Positions 42,340-51,552 of a stretch of 64,000 bases of DNA are shown piece after piece; position 1 is the stretch's first letter, and every line of letters begins with the position of its first letter. The DNA lies in the NCBI RefSeq assembly GCF_902859705.1, contig NZ_CADIJO010000008.1, positions 1-64,000 on the forward strand. The letters run 5' to 3'. This DNA comes from Achromobacter deleyi (GTDB lineage Bacteria; Pseudomonadota; Gammaproteobacteria; Burkholderiales; Burkholderiaceae_B). Below the pieces are notes generated by a model that worked only from the letters and a program-made list of their open reading frames with translations, searched no databases and was not told the DNA's origin. The position numbers and the translations under genes are program-made.

Positions 42340-43320
42340 TCAATCCAGCTGGATCTTCGCGCTGTCGATGATTTCCTTCCAGCGCCGGGTCTCTTCAGCA
42401 GACAGCTTGGCCAGGTCTTCGCTGGTGCCCGGGTACGGCACCGCGCCCTGATCGGCCAGTTGCCCCACCAGCGCCTTGTCGTTGGCAATCGCAATCACCG
42501 TGTCCTGCAGCTTGCGAATCACCTGCGGGTCGGTGCCTGCCGGCGCCATCACGCCATACCAGGACTCGACCACCGCGTCCTTCACGCCCGCTTCCGCCAG
42601 CGTCGGTACGTCCTTGATGGATGCGCTGCGCTTATCGCTGGCCACCGCCAGCACGCGCACCTGGCCCGTCTTCACGTAGGGCAGCACATTGGGCAGATTG
42701 GCGAACAGCACCTGCACCTGGCCTGACAGCAGGTCCGACGTGGCCGGCCCCGCCCCACGGTAAGGCACGTGCTCGAACTTGGCGCCGGAGCGGAACATGA
42801 AAAGCTCACCGGTCAGGTGATTGACCGAGCCCATGCCCGCCGACGCCATGTTCAGCTTGCCCGGATTGGCGCGGCCGTACGCCACCAATTCCGCCACCGT
42901 GGTGGCCGGAGCGTCCTTGGACACCGCCAGCACATTGGGCACCGTCGAGAACAACGCCACCGGCGCGAAATCCTTGTCGGCGTTGTACGGCAGGTTCTTG
43001 GACAAGAGCGGCAGAATCGACTGCTGCCCCATCGTCGCCAGCAGCAGCGTGTAGCCGTCCGGCGCCGCCTTGGACACAAAATTGGCCCCGATGCTGCCGC
43101 CCCCGCCCGGCTTGTTCTCGACGATCACCGTCTGGCCCAGCTTTTCCGACATATGGTTGGCCAACAGGCGCCCCATCAGGTTCACCGTGCCGCCCGGCGC
43201 GAACGGCACCACCAGCGTGATCGGCTTGTTCGGATACCCCGTCTGCGCCGCCTGGGCGCCCACGCTGATTCCCAATGCCGCGACCAGCGCCGCGGCGAAC
43301 TTCGGCAATGCATAGACCAT
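42340..43320 (-). CDS. Bug/TctC-family solute-binding protein
   Basis: A 326-residue periplasmic binding protein of the tripartite tricarboxylate transporter type. Signal peptide to about residue 24 (GAQAAQ), then PITLVVPFAPGGTVNLMGRLLA and ENKPGGGGSIGANFV, the family hallmarks. AGGGGA precedes the ATG. It follows an ArgH-family lyase gene by 116 bases on the same strand, and no TctA/TctB genes are seen. It may present a dicarboxylate-like or amino-acid-derived ligand that the lyase breaks down. Confidence 0.92.
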   Translation of the reverse strand: MVYALPKFAAALVAALGISVGAQAAQTGYPNKPITLVVPFAPGGTVNLMGRLLANHMSEKLGQTVIVENKPGGGGSIGANFVSKAAPDGYTLLLATMGQQSILPLLSKNLPYNADKDFAPVALFSTVPNVLAVSKDAPATTVAELVAYGRANPGKLNMASAGMGSVNHLTGELFMFRSGAKFEHVPYRGAGPATSDLLSGQVQVLFANLPNVLPYVKTGQVRVLAVASDKRSASIKDVPTLAEAGVKDAVVESWYGVMAPAGTDPQVIRKLQDTVIAIANDKALVGQLADQGAVPYPGTSEDLAKLSAEETRRWKEIIDSAKIQLD

Positions 43321-43436
43321 GATTGAATTCCCCTTGCATGGTGTGATTTATACGGCGGCGCAGGATGCCGCGCCTTGTGCCGTGTGTTGAATCGATGTGA
43401 ATCTGCCGCGACCAGGCGGCGTGTCTGAACGGATCG

Positions 43437-44954
43437 CTACGCCGCCGCCGTTTCCGCGGCCGCCAACGCGGCGGCCTGGCGCTGCAACGCGCCGCGTGCA
43501 TCGGCCGCCCGCCGCTGCGCCGCGTCGATCGCCGCCTGCTGCAACGCCAGCCGTGCGCGCTGCTCGACCAGGTGCGCCCGCACCGACTGCGGCGCCGGCC
43601 CGCCCAGCGACTGGCGTGCGGCCACGTTGCGCACCGGGTCCAGGCAAGCCGCGATGTCCGCCTCGTCCAGCGTCACCGGGCGGCCCAACTGCTCGGCCGC
43701 CGCCGACGTGATCATGGCTGGCGTGATGGCGCGCGCCGGCAGGCCCGCTTCCAGCGCCTGCCGCACCACCGCGCCGATGATGTGGTGCGCGTCTCGAAAC
43801 GACGCATCCGCGCGCCGTACCAGCAGGTCGGCCAGGTCCGTCACCGTGGAAAAGTCGTCCGCCGCACGTGCGGCCATGCGGTCGCGGTTGGGCGCCACCT
43901 GCTCGACCAGCAGCTGCATCAGTTCCAGCGCCTTCAGCGCTTCCTCGCAAGACTCCCAGCACGTGCGCGTGCTTTCGCGGCTGCTGTCGCCCGAATGCGT
44001 GAAATGGGTCGACTTCACCGTCGACAGCGCCGCCGAGGTCAGCCCGATCAGGTGGCCCGTCTTGCCGCGCAGGTATTCCAGCACCGCCGGGTTCTTCTTC
44101 TGCGGCATGATGCTGGACGTGCTGGCAATGCTGTCCGGGAAGGTCAGGTAGCCAAATTCCGGCGTGGACCAGATATAGAAGTCCTGCACCATGCGGCTGC
44201 ACGTGATCATCATGATCGACAGCGTCGCGCTCAGTTCCAACGCGAAATCGCGCGACGCCACGCTGTCCAGCGCGTTGGCCAGCGGGCCGCTGAACCCCAG
44301 CAGCGCGCTTGTCGTGTCGCGGTCGATGGGAAACGACGTGCCCGCCAGCGCGCAGGCGCCCAGCGGCGAGGCATCCGCCGTTTCCAGCGCGTGCGCCAAC
44401 CGGCCGATATCGCGCGACCAGGCGTCCACCAGCGCCGACAGGTAATAGCCATAGGTGATCGGCTGCGCCGCCTGCATGTGCGTGTAGCCGGGCATGACAC
44501 AGTCCGCATAACGCTCGGCCTGCGCCAAGGCCGCCTGCGACACGCCGATCAGGGCGGCGCCGATGCGGGCCGCGAAATCTCGTGCGCGGATGCGGTCGAT
44601 GGTGGCGCCGATGTCGTTGCGGCTGCGGGCCGTGTGCAGGCGGCCGCCCAATTCCTGCCCCACCGCCTTGATCAGGTGCGCCTCGTAGTTGAAATAGGCC
44701 TCTTCGCGCGCCGCGTCCAGCTCGACCACATGGGGGCCTTCGGCCTGCATCACCAGCAGCGCCTGCGCCAGGCGCTGCGAGGCGTCGTGGTCCAGGATGC
44801 CCTGCTCGTGCAGCATCAGCAGATGCGCCAGGTTCACCTGGGTCAGCATCTCGAAATTGGCGAAGAACTCCCGGTTCAGGCGCGGCAGGAAAAGGTGCTG
44901 CAGCACCTCTTTGGCCAGGGGTTGCTTCAAGCGCGTACTGACTTTCGATTCCAT
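43437..44954 (-). CDS. Argininosuccinate lyase-family lyase
   Basis: A 505-residue member of the fumarase/aspartase superfamily. The signature is seen as STSSIMPQKKNP near 290, and HTARSRNDIGAT near 110. It is about 40 residues longer than usual, with an Ala/Gln-rich, coiled-coil-like C-terminal extension. It sits between a Bug protein and a divergent LysR, not with arginine genes, so breakdown of an imported N-substituted aspartate (as EDDS lyase does) is more likely than arginine synthesis. The ATG at 44954 is chosen; an alternative at 45014 lies in the operator region. Confidence 0.85.
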   Translation of the reverse strand: MESKVSTRLKQPLAKEVLQHLFLPRLNREFFANFEMLTQVNLAHLLMLHEQGILDHDASQRLAQALLVMQAEGPHVVELDAAREEAYFNYEAHLIKAVGQELGGRLHTARSRNDIGATIDRIRARDFAARIGAALIGVSQAALAQAERYADCVMPGYTHMQAAQPITYGYYLSALVDAWSRDIGRLAHALETADASPLGACALAGTSFPIDRDTTSALLGFSGPLANALDSVASRDFALELSATLSIMMITCSRMVQDFYIWSTPEFGYLTFPDSIASTSSIMPQKKNPAVLEYLRGKTGHLIGLTSAALSTVKSTHFTHSGDSSRESTRTCWESCEEALKALELMQLLVEQVAPNRDRMAARAADDFSTVTDLADLLVRRADASFRDAHHIIGAVVRQALEAGLPARAITPAMITSAAAEQLGRPVTLDEADIAACLDPVRNVAARQSLGGPAPQSVRAHLVEQRARLALQQAAIDAAQRRAADARGALQRQAAALAAAETAAA

Positions 44955-45010
44955 ATCGGGTCCGGAGGAAACAGGGAAAACCGTAGTCTCTCGCCGGGCC
45001 AATTCATACG

Positions 45011-45057
45011 TCAAATCAGATTCTTACGGCTTCTCATACAAAAATGATATGATTTGA
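45011..45057. promoter_or_regulatory. Divergent operator between lyase and LysR genes
   Basis: TCAAATCA (45011-45018) and TGATTTGA (45050-45057) are perfect inverted copies in an AT-rich patch that also holds ATGATATGAT. Likely the LysR site and -10 region. Confidence 0.6.
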
Positions 45058-45153
45058 ACCGCTTGCCGCCCCGGGGTCGGCAGATGCCCATGCGCCCGGC
45101 CCCGTCTGGCGCAAGCGGCGTGTTTCCGTTTCGCCCCGCCAGGATTTCCGTCC

Positions 45154-46053
45154 ATGAATTTCAAGCAAGTCGAGGCCTTTCGCGCCGTCATGATGACGCG
45201 CTCGATGACCACCGCGGCCGGCCTGTTGCACACCTCGCAGCCCAACGTCAGCCGCTGGATCGCCCTGCTCGAGAAAACGCTGGGTTTCGTGCTGTTCCAG
45301 CGCGTGGGCACCCGCATCATTCCCACCCCCGAAGCCGAGGCCTTCTATGCCGACGTCGAGCGCGCCTTCATCGGCCTGGAATCGCTGAACGACAGCGCCA
45401 GTTCGATCCGCCGCCGCGGCACCGGCTTGCTGCGCGTGGGCGCCGTGGGGTCCATCACCCAATGCGTGCTGCCCGACGCCATCCGGCTGTTTCGCCAGAA
45501 GTTTTCCGACATCCCCGTCGTGGTCAACACGGGCGGCTCAGACGTCGTCGCCAAATGGCTGGCCACGGGCGTTTGCGACATTGGCTTTTGCTCGCTGCAC
45601 ACCGACCTGCCCGGCCTGCATTACGAACGCATCAACACCGCCCACGGCGCCGGCATCGTGCCCGCCGCGCATCCGCTGGCCGCCAAAGCCCTGCTGACCC
45701 CGGCCGACTTTCACGACGAGAACTTCATCTCGTTGCCCGCGGGCAGCTTCAACCGCGCTGCCATCGACCGCTACTTTCCCGACGACGCCCGCATCCTGTC
45801 GATCGAAACGCCCTACGCCACCACCATCTGCACCATGGTCAGCAAAGGCCTGGGCATCTCTATCGTCAATCCGGTCGTGCCGCGCGCGCTCGCCATCCCG
45901 GACCTGCGCGAGATCCCGTTTTCAGAGAAGGTCGAATTCCACAGCTACGCGGTCACGTCGGACCACCATCCGGTCAACACGCTGGCCCGGCGCATGGCCG
46001 AATGCGTGCGCGAAACCTTCACCGCCTTGGACATGCCGGCCACGCCGGGCTGA
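45154..46053 (+). CDS. LysR-family regulator
   Basis: A 299-residue LysR protein: wHTH MTTAAGLLHTSQPNVSRWIALLEKTLG, then an effector domain. Divergent from the ArgH-like lyase and Bug genes, which it probably controls in response to their substrate. Confidence 0.93.
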   Translation: MNFKQVEAFRAVMMTRSMTTAAGLLHTSQPNVSRWIALLEKTLGFVLFQRVGTRIIPTPEAEAFYADVERAFIGLESLNDSASSIRRRGTGLLRVGAVGSITQCVLPDAIRLFRQKFSDIPVVVNTGGSDVVAKWLATGVCDIGFCSLHTDLPGLHYERINTAHGAGIVPAAHPLAAKALLTPADFHDENFISLPAGSFNRAAIDRYFPDDARILSIETPYATTICTMVSKGLGISIVNPVVPRALAIPDLREIPFSEKVEFHSYAVTSDHHPVNTLARRMAECVRETFTALDMPATPG

Positions 46054-46097
46054 GCGCCGACCTGGATCGACCGCTTGCACAGGCGTCGCGCCGCCGG

Positions 46098-46754
46098 TCA
46101 ATCCGCCGAACGGAACGGCTGCGACAGCGCCCAATTGCGCTCGAAGTGCGCCAGGTACGCCTTGGCCAAAGCCGGGTTGTTCCAGTTCACCAGCGCGTTC
46201 TCGGAATTCTCGTGCGCCGCGGAATAGGCGAAATTGAAACTGCCCAGTTCCACGGTCTGCTTGTCGGCGATCAGCACCTTGTCGTGATGCAGCTTGAAGG
46301 CCGACACGATGCGCACATTCACGCCGGCCTCGGCCAGCGTTTCCAGCGCATTGCGGGATTTGCCGCTGCGGTCTGTGACCAGGTTCCGTTTATGGTCGGC
46401 CAGCAACGACACCATGACACCGCGCTTGGCCGCGCGCACCAGTGCTTCGGTGACGCTTTTGCTGGAAAAGCTGTAGGCCATCACATTGAGCTCGGTCTTG
46501 GCCGAGTCGATCACGCGCAGCACCAGCGTTTCGGCCCCTTGGTCGGGGGAAAAACCGACTTCGATCGTGCCGGCGGCGGGCACGGAAATGGGTGCTGCGG
46601 GCGCGGCGTTGGCGCCTGTTGCGCCCGTGCCAGCCGTTGCAGGCACCGCGGGCTTGGCCTGCGCCTGCGCGGGCAACGGTAACGTCAACGCCAAACCGGT
46701 CGCACAGACCGCAACGAATCGGGACAAGGCAAACGAAGCATTCACGGCAATCAT
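46098..46754 (-). CDS. Exported phospholipase D-family nuclease
   Basis: A 218-residue PLD-family protein with one HKD motif (H157-x-K159, D164, then GSFNF at 171-175), like the small Nuc endonucleases that work as dimers. The signal peptide ends AQA at about 32 and an Ala-rich linker follows, so it acts in the periplasm or outside. The start at 46754 is chosen for the signal peptide; a TTG at 46841 would bury it. Confidence 0.87.
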   Translation of the reverse strand: MIAVNASFALSRFVAVCATGLALTLPLPAQAQAKPAVPATAGTGATGANAAPAAPISVPAAGTIEVGFSPDQGAETLVLRVIDSAKTELNVMAYSFSSKSVTEALVRAAKRGVMVSLLADHKRNLVTDRSGKSRNALETLAEAGVNVRIVSAFKLHHDKVLIADKQTVELGSFNFAYSAAHENSENALVNWNNPALAKAYLAHFERNWALSQPFRSAD

Positions 46755-46860
46755 CCGGAAAAAGCACCGGCGGCCTCGTTGCCGCCCAAGGTGGTCACTG
46801 TACCGCGACGCCCCCATCTGCGCTGTCCGTGATTGCCGCAAGCCAATGTCGCAGATTCAC

Positions 46861-46930
46861 TGCCATCCCTTCATTGCCTCGGATTCATTGCTCCCGATTC
46901 ATTGATCCCGATTCATTGCCCCCACTTCAC
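46861..46930 (-). repeat. 14-bp tandem repeat at the MFS stop codon
   Basis: Five units of 14 bases, ATGAATCGGGAGCA-like on the minus strand, one ATG per unit with a purine run just before the next. It starts at the stop of the MFS gene and lies upstream of the PLD gene. Fourteen is not a multiple of three, so each unit shifts frame. Confidence 0.8.
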
Positions 46931-48318
46931 TGCCCCGGGGCGCGCCGCCCCGGCTTGAACCCATGCGTCCGCGCCGCCCCCGCCGCCAGCAGCCCCACCG
47001 CCAACAACGCTGCTACCACCCGCGGCAACGCGCCCGCCCCTGTCGTTTCCAACAGCACGCCGCCCAGCACCCCGCTGGCCGCGAACGCCAGGTTGAACAC
47101 CGTCACCAGCATCGACTGCGCCACCTCTGCCCCCTCGCCCGCCGCGTCGGCCAAGGCCGTCTGGAGCAGCGTCGGCGCACCGCTGAAACTCAGGCCCCAC
47201 ACGGCCACGCCCACAAACACCCAGGGCGCCTGCGCCTGGCCCTGTCCCAGCGCCAGAGCCAGAGCCACCACGGCAAACGCGGCCAGACTAGCCAGCACCA
47301 GCGCGCGCAGCCAGCGGTCCACCATCAACCCGGTGAGCCAGATGCCCGCCAACGACGCCACGCCGAACACCAGCAACGCCACGTCCACCTGCCCCGCCAT
47401 TCCCAGCGACGCCATGAACGGCGCGACATACGTGTACAGCGTGTAGTGCGCCAGAATCCACGCCAGGATCACGAACAGCACGGGCCGCACGCCCGGCGTC
47501 GTCCAGACCTGCCGCATCGGCACGCGCCGCGCCTCGGCCTGGCCGGGGTAATCGGGCACCTTCAACCACACCCACGCCATCAGCGCCAGACTCAGGCCCG
47601 ACAAGATGCCGAAGATGCCACGCCACCCCACGATGCCGCCCAGCCACGCCGCCAGCGGCACCCCCAGCGACAGCGCCAACGGAATCCCCACCATCGCCAC
47701 CGCCATGGCCCGCCCCTGCTGCGCGGGCGGCACCATGCGCCGCGCATAACCGGCCAGAAGACTCCATGCCAGGCCCGTCGCCACGCCCACCAGGAAACGC
47801 GCCGCCAGCGTCAAACCGTAAAAGGGCGACCACGCCGTCACCGCATTGCAGGCAAAGAACCCGCCTATCGCCAGCAACAGCGCCACGCGCCGCCGACAGC
47901 CCCGCAACAGCAGCGTCAGCGGAATCGCAGCAAGACCCGACCCCAGCGCGCACAGCGTCACCAGCTGTCCGGCCCAGGCCTCGGACACCCCGAAGCCGTC
48001 TGCAATCTGCGGCAACAGGCCGGCCGGCACGGTCTCGTTGGCGGTCGCGATGAAACTGCACATCGTGAGTGCCAGCAGCGCCGCCATGGGCAGGCTGGGT
48101 GACGCGACGGGTTGCCTGTAGGTAGGAGTCGCCGCAGTTGGTACATGGGCAGCCGATATGAGGGCAGCCGGTATACGGGCGTCCGGCGTACGAGCCTCCG
48201 GAGTACGGGCCTCCGGCATAACGGCTTCCGGCGTACGTGCGCCCGGCATACGACCGCCCGGCGTATGGGCATCCGGCAGGCGAGCAGACACCGCCGCCGA
48301 AGAAGAGGTTTGACGCAT
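46927..48318 (-). CDS. MFS exporter with degenerate RTPEA repeat tail (DHA1-like)
   Basis: A 463-residue inner-membrane exporter of the AraJ/NepI-like DHA1 type, about 12 TM segments. The cytoplasmic N-terminus of about 60 residues carries pentapeptides such as RTPEA and RMPGA. Start at 48318 is preferred because AAGGGAAG lies about 8 bases upstream; 48336 is the alternative. Divergent from a LysR gene. Confidence 0.88.
   Translation of the reverse strand: MRQTSSSAAVSARLPDAHTPGGRMPGARTPEAVMPEARTPEARTPDARIPAALISAAHVPTAATPTYRQPVASPSLPMAALLALTMCSFIATANETVPAGLLPQIADGFGVSEAWAGQLVTLCALGSGLAAIPLTLLLRGCRRRVALLLAIGGFFACNAVTAWSPFYGLTLAARFLVGVATGLAWSLLAGYARRMVPPAQQGRAMAVAMVGIPLALSLGVPLAAWLGGIVGWRGIFGILSGLSLALMAWVWLKVPDYPGQAEARRVPMRQVWTTPGVRPVLFVILAWILAHYTLYTYVAPFMASLGMAGQVDVALLVFGVASLAGIWLTGLMVDRWLRALVLASLAAFAVVALALALGQGQAQAPWVFVGVAVWGLSFSGAPTLLQTALADAAGEGAEVAQSMLVTVFNLAFAASGVLGGVLLETTGAGALPRVVAALLAVGLLAAGAARTHGFKPGRRAPGQ
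48141..48275 (-). repeat. Degenerate 15-bp tandem repeat in the MFS gene
   Basis: Nine units around GCGTACGGGCCTCCG (plus strand), encoding xARTP-like pentapeptides. The unit closely resembles that of the GlpD-like gene (GCGTACCGGCGGCGG), in the same reading phase. Confidence 0.85.
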
Positions 48319-48407
48319 TGTTGGCTTCCCTTGCATCGTGGGCCAAGGCCCTGGATTGAAAAGACGCCAGTCTGCTACCCATTATTGAATTTGATAATTG
48401 GCCTAGA

Positions 48408-48426
48408 ATTTGAATAACTTTCAAAT
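48408..48426. promoter_or_regulatory. LysR operator candidate between MFS and LysR
   Basis: ATTTGAA-N5-TTCAAAT, perfect 7-bp arms, 12 bases before the LysR start and in the divergent gap. Confidence 0.65.
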
Positions 48427-48437
48427 CCAGATTCAAG

Positions 48438-49373
48438 ATGGCAACGGATCGACTCGGTGACATTCGTTTGTTCGCGCAGGCAGCGGCCCTGGGCAGCCTG
48501 TCTGCCGCCGGCCGCAAGCTCGGCTTGTCGGCGGCCGCGGCCAGCGCCCGCCTCATCAAGCTGGAAACCGCACTGCACGCCAAGCTGTTTCACCGCAGCA
48601 CGCGCCAACTGCGCCTGACCGAAGAAGGCCGCGTCTACCTGGCCCATTGCGAAGTCGCGCTGCGCGCCATCGATGACGCCGAAGCCGCGCTGCAGGCCGG
48701 CCAGCACAGCGTGCGCGGCAAGCTGCGGCTGTCGGCCTCCGCCGACTTCGGCCGCCACCTGCTCAGCTCTTGGCTCGACGAATTCAGCGCCGCCCACCCC
48801 GACCTGAAGATCGCGCTGACCCTGTCCGACTCGCTGTCCAACCTGCTGCAGGACGACATCGACCTGGCCATCCGCTTCGGGCAGCCCCAGGATGGCTCGC
48901 TGGTCGCCCGCTACCTGGCGCCCAACTGGCGCGTGCTGTGCGCATCGCCCGAGTACCTGGCCAAGCGAGGCCAACCCCGCACGCCCGTCGACCTGGCCGA
49001 CCACGACTTCATCGTGCTCGTCACCGCCGCAGGCCCCCTGAACCAGTTCCACTTCGCCCACGACGGCCAGCGCCAGAGCATTACCGTGCCGCTGGAACGC
49101 GCCTGGGAAACCAACGATGGCGCGCTGGCCCGCAACTGGGCGCTGGCCGGCCGCGGCATTGCCCGCAAAACCATCTGGGACGCCGCCGAAGACCTGCGCA
49201 CCGGGCGCCTGCACGCCGTGCTGCCGGAATACCGCGTCGCCGAAGCGGGTGTGCACGCCGTGTTTCACGGCAGCCGCTACATGGCGCCACGGGTGAGACG
49301 GCTGCTGGATTTTCTGATCGAGCGTTTTGCCCAAGCGACCCAGGTGTTGCTCCACGATCAAGGCTCGGGTTGA
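48438..49373 (+). CDS. LysR-family regulator
   Basis: A 311-residue LysR protein: wHTH SLSAAGRKLGLSAAAASARLIKLETAL and LFHRSTRQLRLTEEG, then the effector domain. CrgA/DmlR-like group. Divergent from the RTPEA-tailed MFS exporter, its probable target. Confidence 0.93.
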   Translation: MATDRLGDIRLFAQAAALGSLSAAGRKLGLSAAAASARLIKLETALHAKLFHRSTRQLRLTEEGRVYLAHCEVALRAIDDAEAALQAGQHSVRGKLRLSASADFGRHLLSSWLDEFSAAHPDLKIALTLSDSLSNLLQDDIDLAIRFGQPQDGSLVARYLAPNWRVLCASPEYLAKRGQPRTPVDLADHDFIVLVTAAGPLNQFHFAHDGQRQSITVPLERAWETNDGALARNWALAGRGIARKTIWDAAEDLRTGRLHAVLPEYRVAEAGVHAVFHGSRYMAPRVRRLLDFLIERFAQATQVLLHDQGSG

Positions 49374-49648
49374 GGCGCACACGCGCTTGCCCGGCTCACC
49401 CATCTCATGGCCACAAACGTTTTTGTTATAAAAAACGACAGAAAACAACCAACCACGACCCCAATGCCGGGCATGCCGCCTCCCTATGACGCGGCGGTCG
49501 GCAGCTGGTTCCAACGCCATCCACGACGCCTCCCGCCGCCGTTGCGGGCGCGATGACGCTCCCCTGCCCCATACGCTCGCGTGATACGTTGCGCCGGTTT
49601 CCAGGCATACCGACCCCGGTGGTGCCTGCCCTAGCCCGGACAACGATC

Positions 49649-51121
49649 ATGCGCTCATCCTCCAAATACCTGGCCATTGCCCTGCTGCTTTGGATGCCCC
49701 TGTGTGCGGCTGACCAGAATGACCGCGAGGTCGACGTTCTCTACGACCGCATCGAACAGCAGGATGCCAAGGCATATGACTCCCTAGTGGCGCTGGGGAA
49801 AAAACAGGATGCCCAAGCGCTGGCCGCGTTGGGCTTCATCCAGGAACACGGCGTGACCGTGCCCAAGAACATCGCAGCAGCCATCCGCTACTACGCGCAA
49901 GCTTGCGAGCTCGGCGGCTACTATGGCTGCGGCAATGCCGCATATTTCTACGACTACGGCATCGGCGTGGCGAAAGACCCGGACCAGGCCAGACACTATC
50001 ACCGCCTGCTCAACATGGACGGCATCGACAAGGCCTACGCCGCCGAACTCAGGAACGACATTCGTCTGGCTTACGGCATCAAGGCAAGGGCCGAAGCCGA
50101 CGCGACCAGTCGCCCAACGCTGATCGAGTATGCAGATCGCCTGGCCGGCTCGGCCGATAGTGAAATGCGTGTGATGGCCGATCGCAGCGGCTTCGGCAAA
50201 AGCCATACGTTATGGCTCGCGAGGCTTTGGGCCCAGGGGGGCGACCCCACCCTCAACTACCTGGTCGGCCACTTCTACAACTTCGGCTGGTCCTACGTCG
50301 ACAAAAAAGACGTCGAGGCACTGAAATGGTTCCGCCGCGCTGCGCAGGCCGGTGATGCTGACTCGCAGAATCTCCTTGGTCAGCTCTACTCGAACGGAGA
50401 GTGGGGTATCCAGGCCGATCCGCAATCGGGTATGCATTGGTTCGAGTTGTCCGCGGCACAAGGCAACCTGGACGCCATCGTCAATCTTGGCAACATCTAC
50501 TACCAGGGTGAAAGCGTCCGGGTCGATTACGCCAAAGCACACACGCTGTTTCAACAGGCGGCAACACTCGGCTCCCCCAGAGCGGCCAGCCCGCTGAGCT
50601 GGATGTACTACAACGGCCAGGGAGTCCAGGCCGATTGCGACAAGGCCTTGCAGTATCGCCAGATGCGGTATGGCGCAAACCCTTCCAAAGACCCCCGATT
50701 TCTGAGCACCTGCAAGCTCGATCAGGCATCCCGCAAGCGCGCCGCTCAAACGCAGCCCATACTGACGCTGCAGCACAAATCAACCTTTCGCGGCGGCAAC
50801 GAGGGCACCCTGGCATGCGAGCCCCATTTTTCGGTCAGCACCAATCAGATGGGTGAAATCGCCAATCTGCGGATCACCATCGAGTTTCAGAACGACAAAG
50901 GCGAGACCTCCCAGCGCAACGTGGCCTTTGCCCCCTTCGGTCTGAACACCATGAACGAAAAAAACGGCCGCGACGCCAACTCGTTCGAGGAGTCCGCGCT
51001 AGTGCCCATGCAAACTGCTGACTTTTGCGGCCCCGACATGCAGTACCGAATCAAAGCCGCCACCGCGACAGTGAACAGATGGAACCAGGACTTGCTGGCG
51101 ACGGGCATTCTGAAGCGATAG
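49649..51121 (+). CDS. Exported Sel1-repeat protein
   Basis: A 490-residue secreted or periplasmic protein. Signal peptide at about 1-21 (LAIALLLWMPLCAAD). Several Sel1/TPR-like repeats are seen, for example ALGFIQEHGVTVPKNIAAAI, ALKWFRRAAQAGDADSQNLL and YYQGESVRVDYAKAHTLFQQ. A beta-rich C-terminal part of about 110 residues is not repeat-like and has two Cys. Start at 49649 is taken for the signal peptide. Role unknown; such proteins are often adaptors at the envelope. Confidence 0.85.
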   Translation: MRSSSKYLAIALLLWMPLCAADQNDREVDVLYDRIEQQDAKAYDSLVALGKKQDAQALAALGFIQEHGVTVPKNIAAAIRYYAQACELGGYYGCGNAAYFYDYGIGVAKDPDQARHYHRLLNMDGIDKAYAAELRNDIRLAYGIKARAEADATSRPTLIEYADRLAGSADSEMRVMADRSGFGKSHTLWLARLWAQGGDPTLNYLVGHFYNFGWSYVDKKDVEALKWFRRAAQAGDADSQNLLGQLYSNGEWGIQADPQSGMHWFELSAAQGNLDAIVNLGNIYYQGESVRVDYAKAHTLFQQAATLGSPRAASPLSWMYYNGQGVQADCDKALQYRQMRYGANPSKDPRFLSTCKLDQASRKRAAQTQPILTLQHKSTFRGGNEGTLACEPHFSVSTNQMGEIANLRITIEFQNDKGETSQRNVAFAPFGLNTMNEKNGRDANSFEESALVPMQTADFCGPDMQYRIKAATATVNRWNQDLLATGILKR

Positions 51122-51186
51122 CACGGCCGGACGGCCTCGGCGGGGAAAATGCTGGCGCCCACAGAAGTTCGTCGGAACATGCTGTA

Positions 51187-51214
51187 TTGACATATCGGTA
51201 AATCCCGATATCAT
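51187..51214 (+). promoter_or_regulatory. Promoter and operator of the ArsR-family gene
   Basis: TTGACA (51187-51192), 16-base spacer, TATCAT (51209-51214). The spacer is filled by the dyad ATATCG-N8-CGATAT (51192-51211), ideal for repressor occlusion. The predicted start point is at about 51221, the ATG itself. Confidence 0.8.
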
Positions 51215-51220
51215 CACGCC

Positions 51221-51523
51221 ATGGATCTGCTCGACATCTTCAAAGCCCTCTCGAACCGCACTCGCCTTGAAATCCTGAAAGGCTTGAAAGACCCTGCCAA
51301 GCACTTCCCCGCGCAGGACGAAGGGGACGTCGATGTGGTCGGCGTTTGCGTCAGCAGCATCCAGGAAGGTGTCGGGCTGTCGCAATCCACCGTGTCCGAT
51401 TACCTGGCCACGCTGCAACGCGCCGGCCTGGTCGAAGTCAAACGTATCGGTCAATGGACCTATTACAAGCGCAACGAAGCCACCATCCGTGCGCTGGCCA
51501 ACGCCATCGGCAAAGAGCTTTGA
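51221..51523 (+). CDS. ArsR-family repressor
   Basis: A 100-residue winged-helix protein: FKALSNRTRLEILKGL, then GVGLSQSTVSDYLATLQRAGLVEVKRIGQWTYYK as recognition helix and wing. Two Cys are not arranged as a usual metal site (one at about 43), so it may sense redox or an organic electrophile rather than a metal. The ATG is at the predicted transcription start with no ribosome site, so the mRNA seems leaderless. Its operator recurs before the next gene. Confidence 0.9.
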   Translation: MDLLDIFKALSNRTRLEILKGLKDPAKHFPAQDEGDVDVVGVCVSSIQEGVGLSQSTVSDYLATLQRAGLVEVKRIGQWTYYKRNEATIRALANAIGKEL

Positions 51524-51552
51524 TTTTTCGGTTCGTATTTTTTTGCCCCTTG

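Noticed and set aside
49374-49648. Possible gene or RNA between LysR and the Sel1 protein
   Set aside because: 275 bases with no coding frame, hairpin or repeat I can support; only an AT-rich patch near 49420-49440 that may be promoter.
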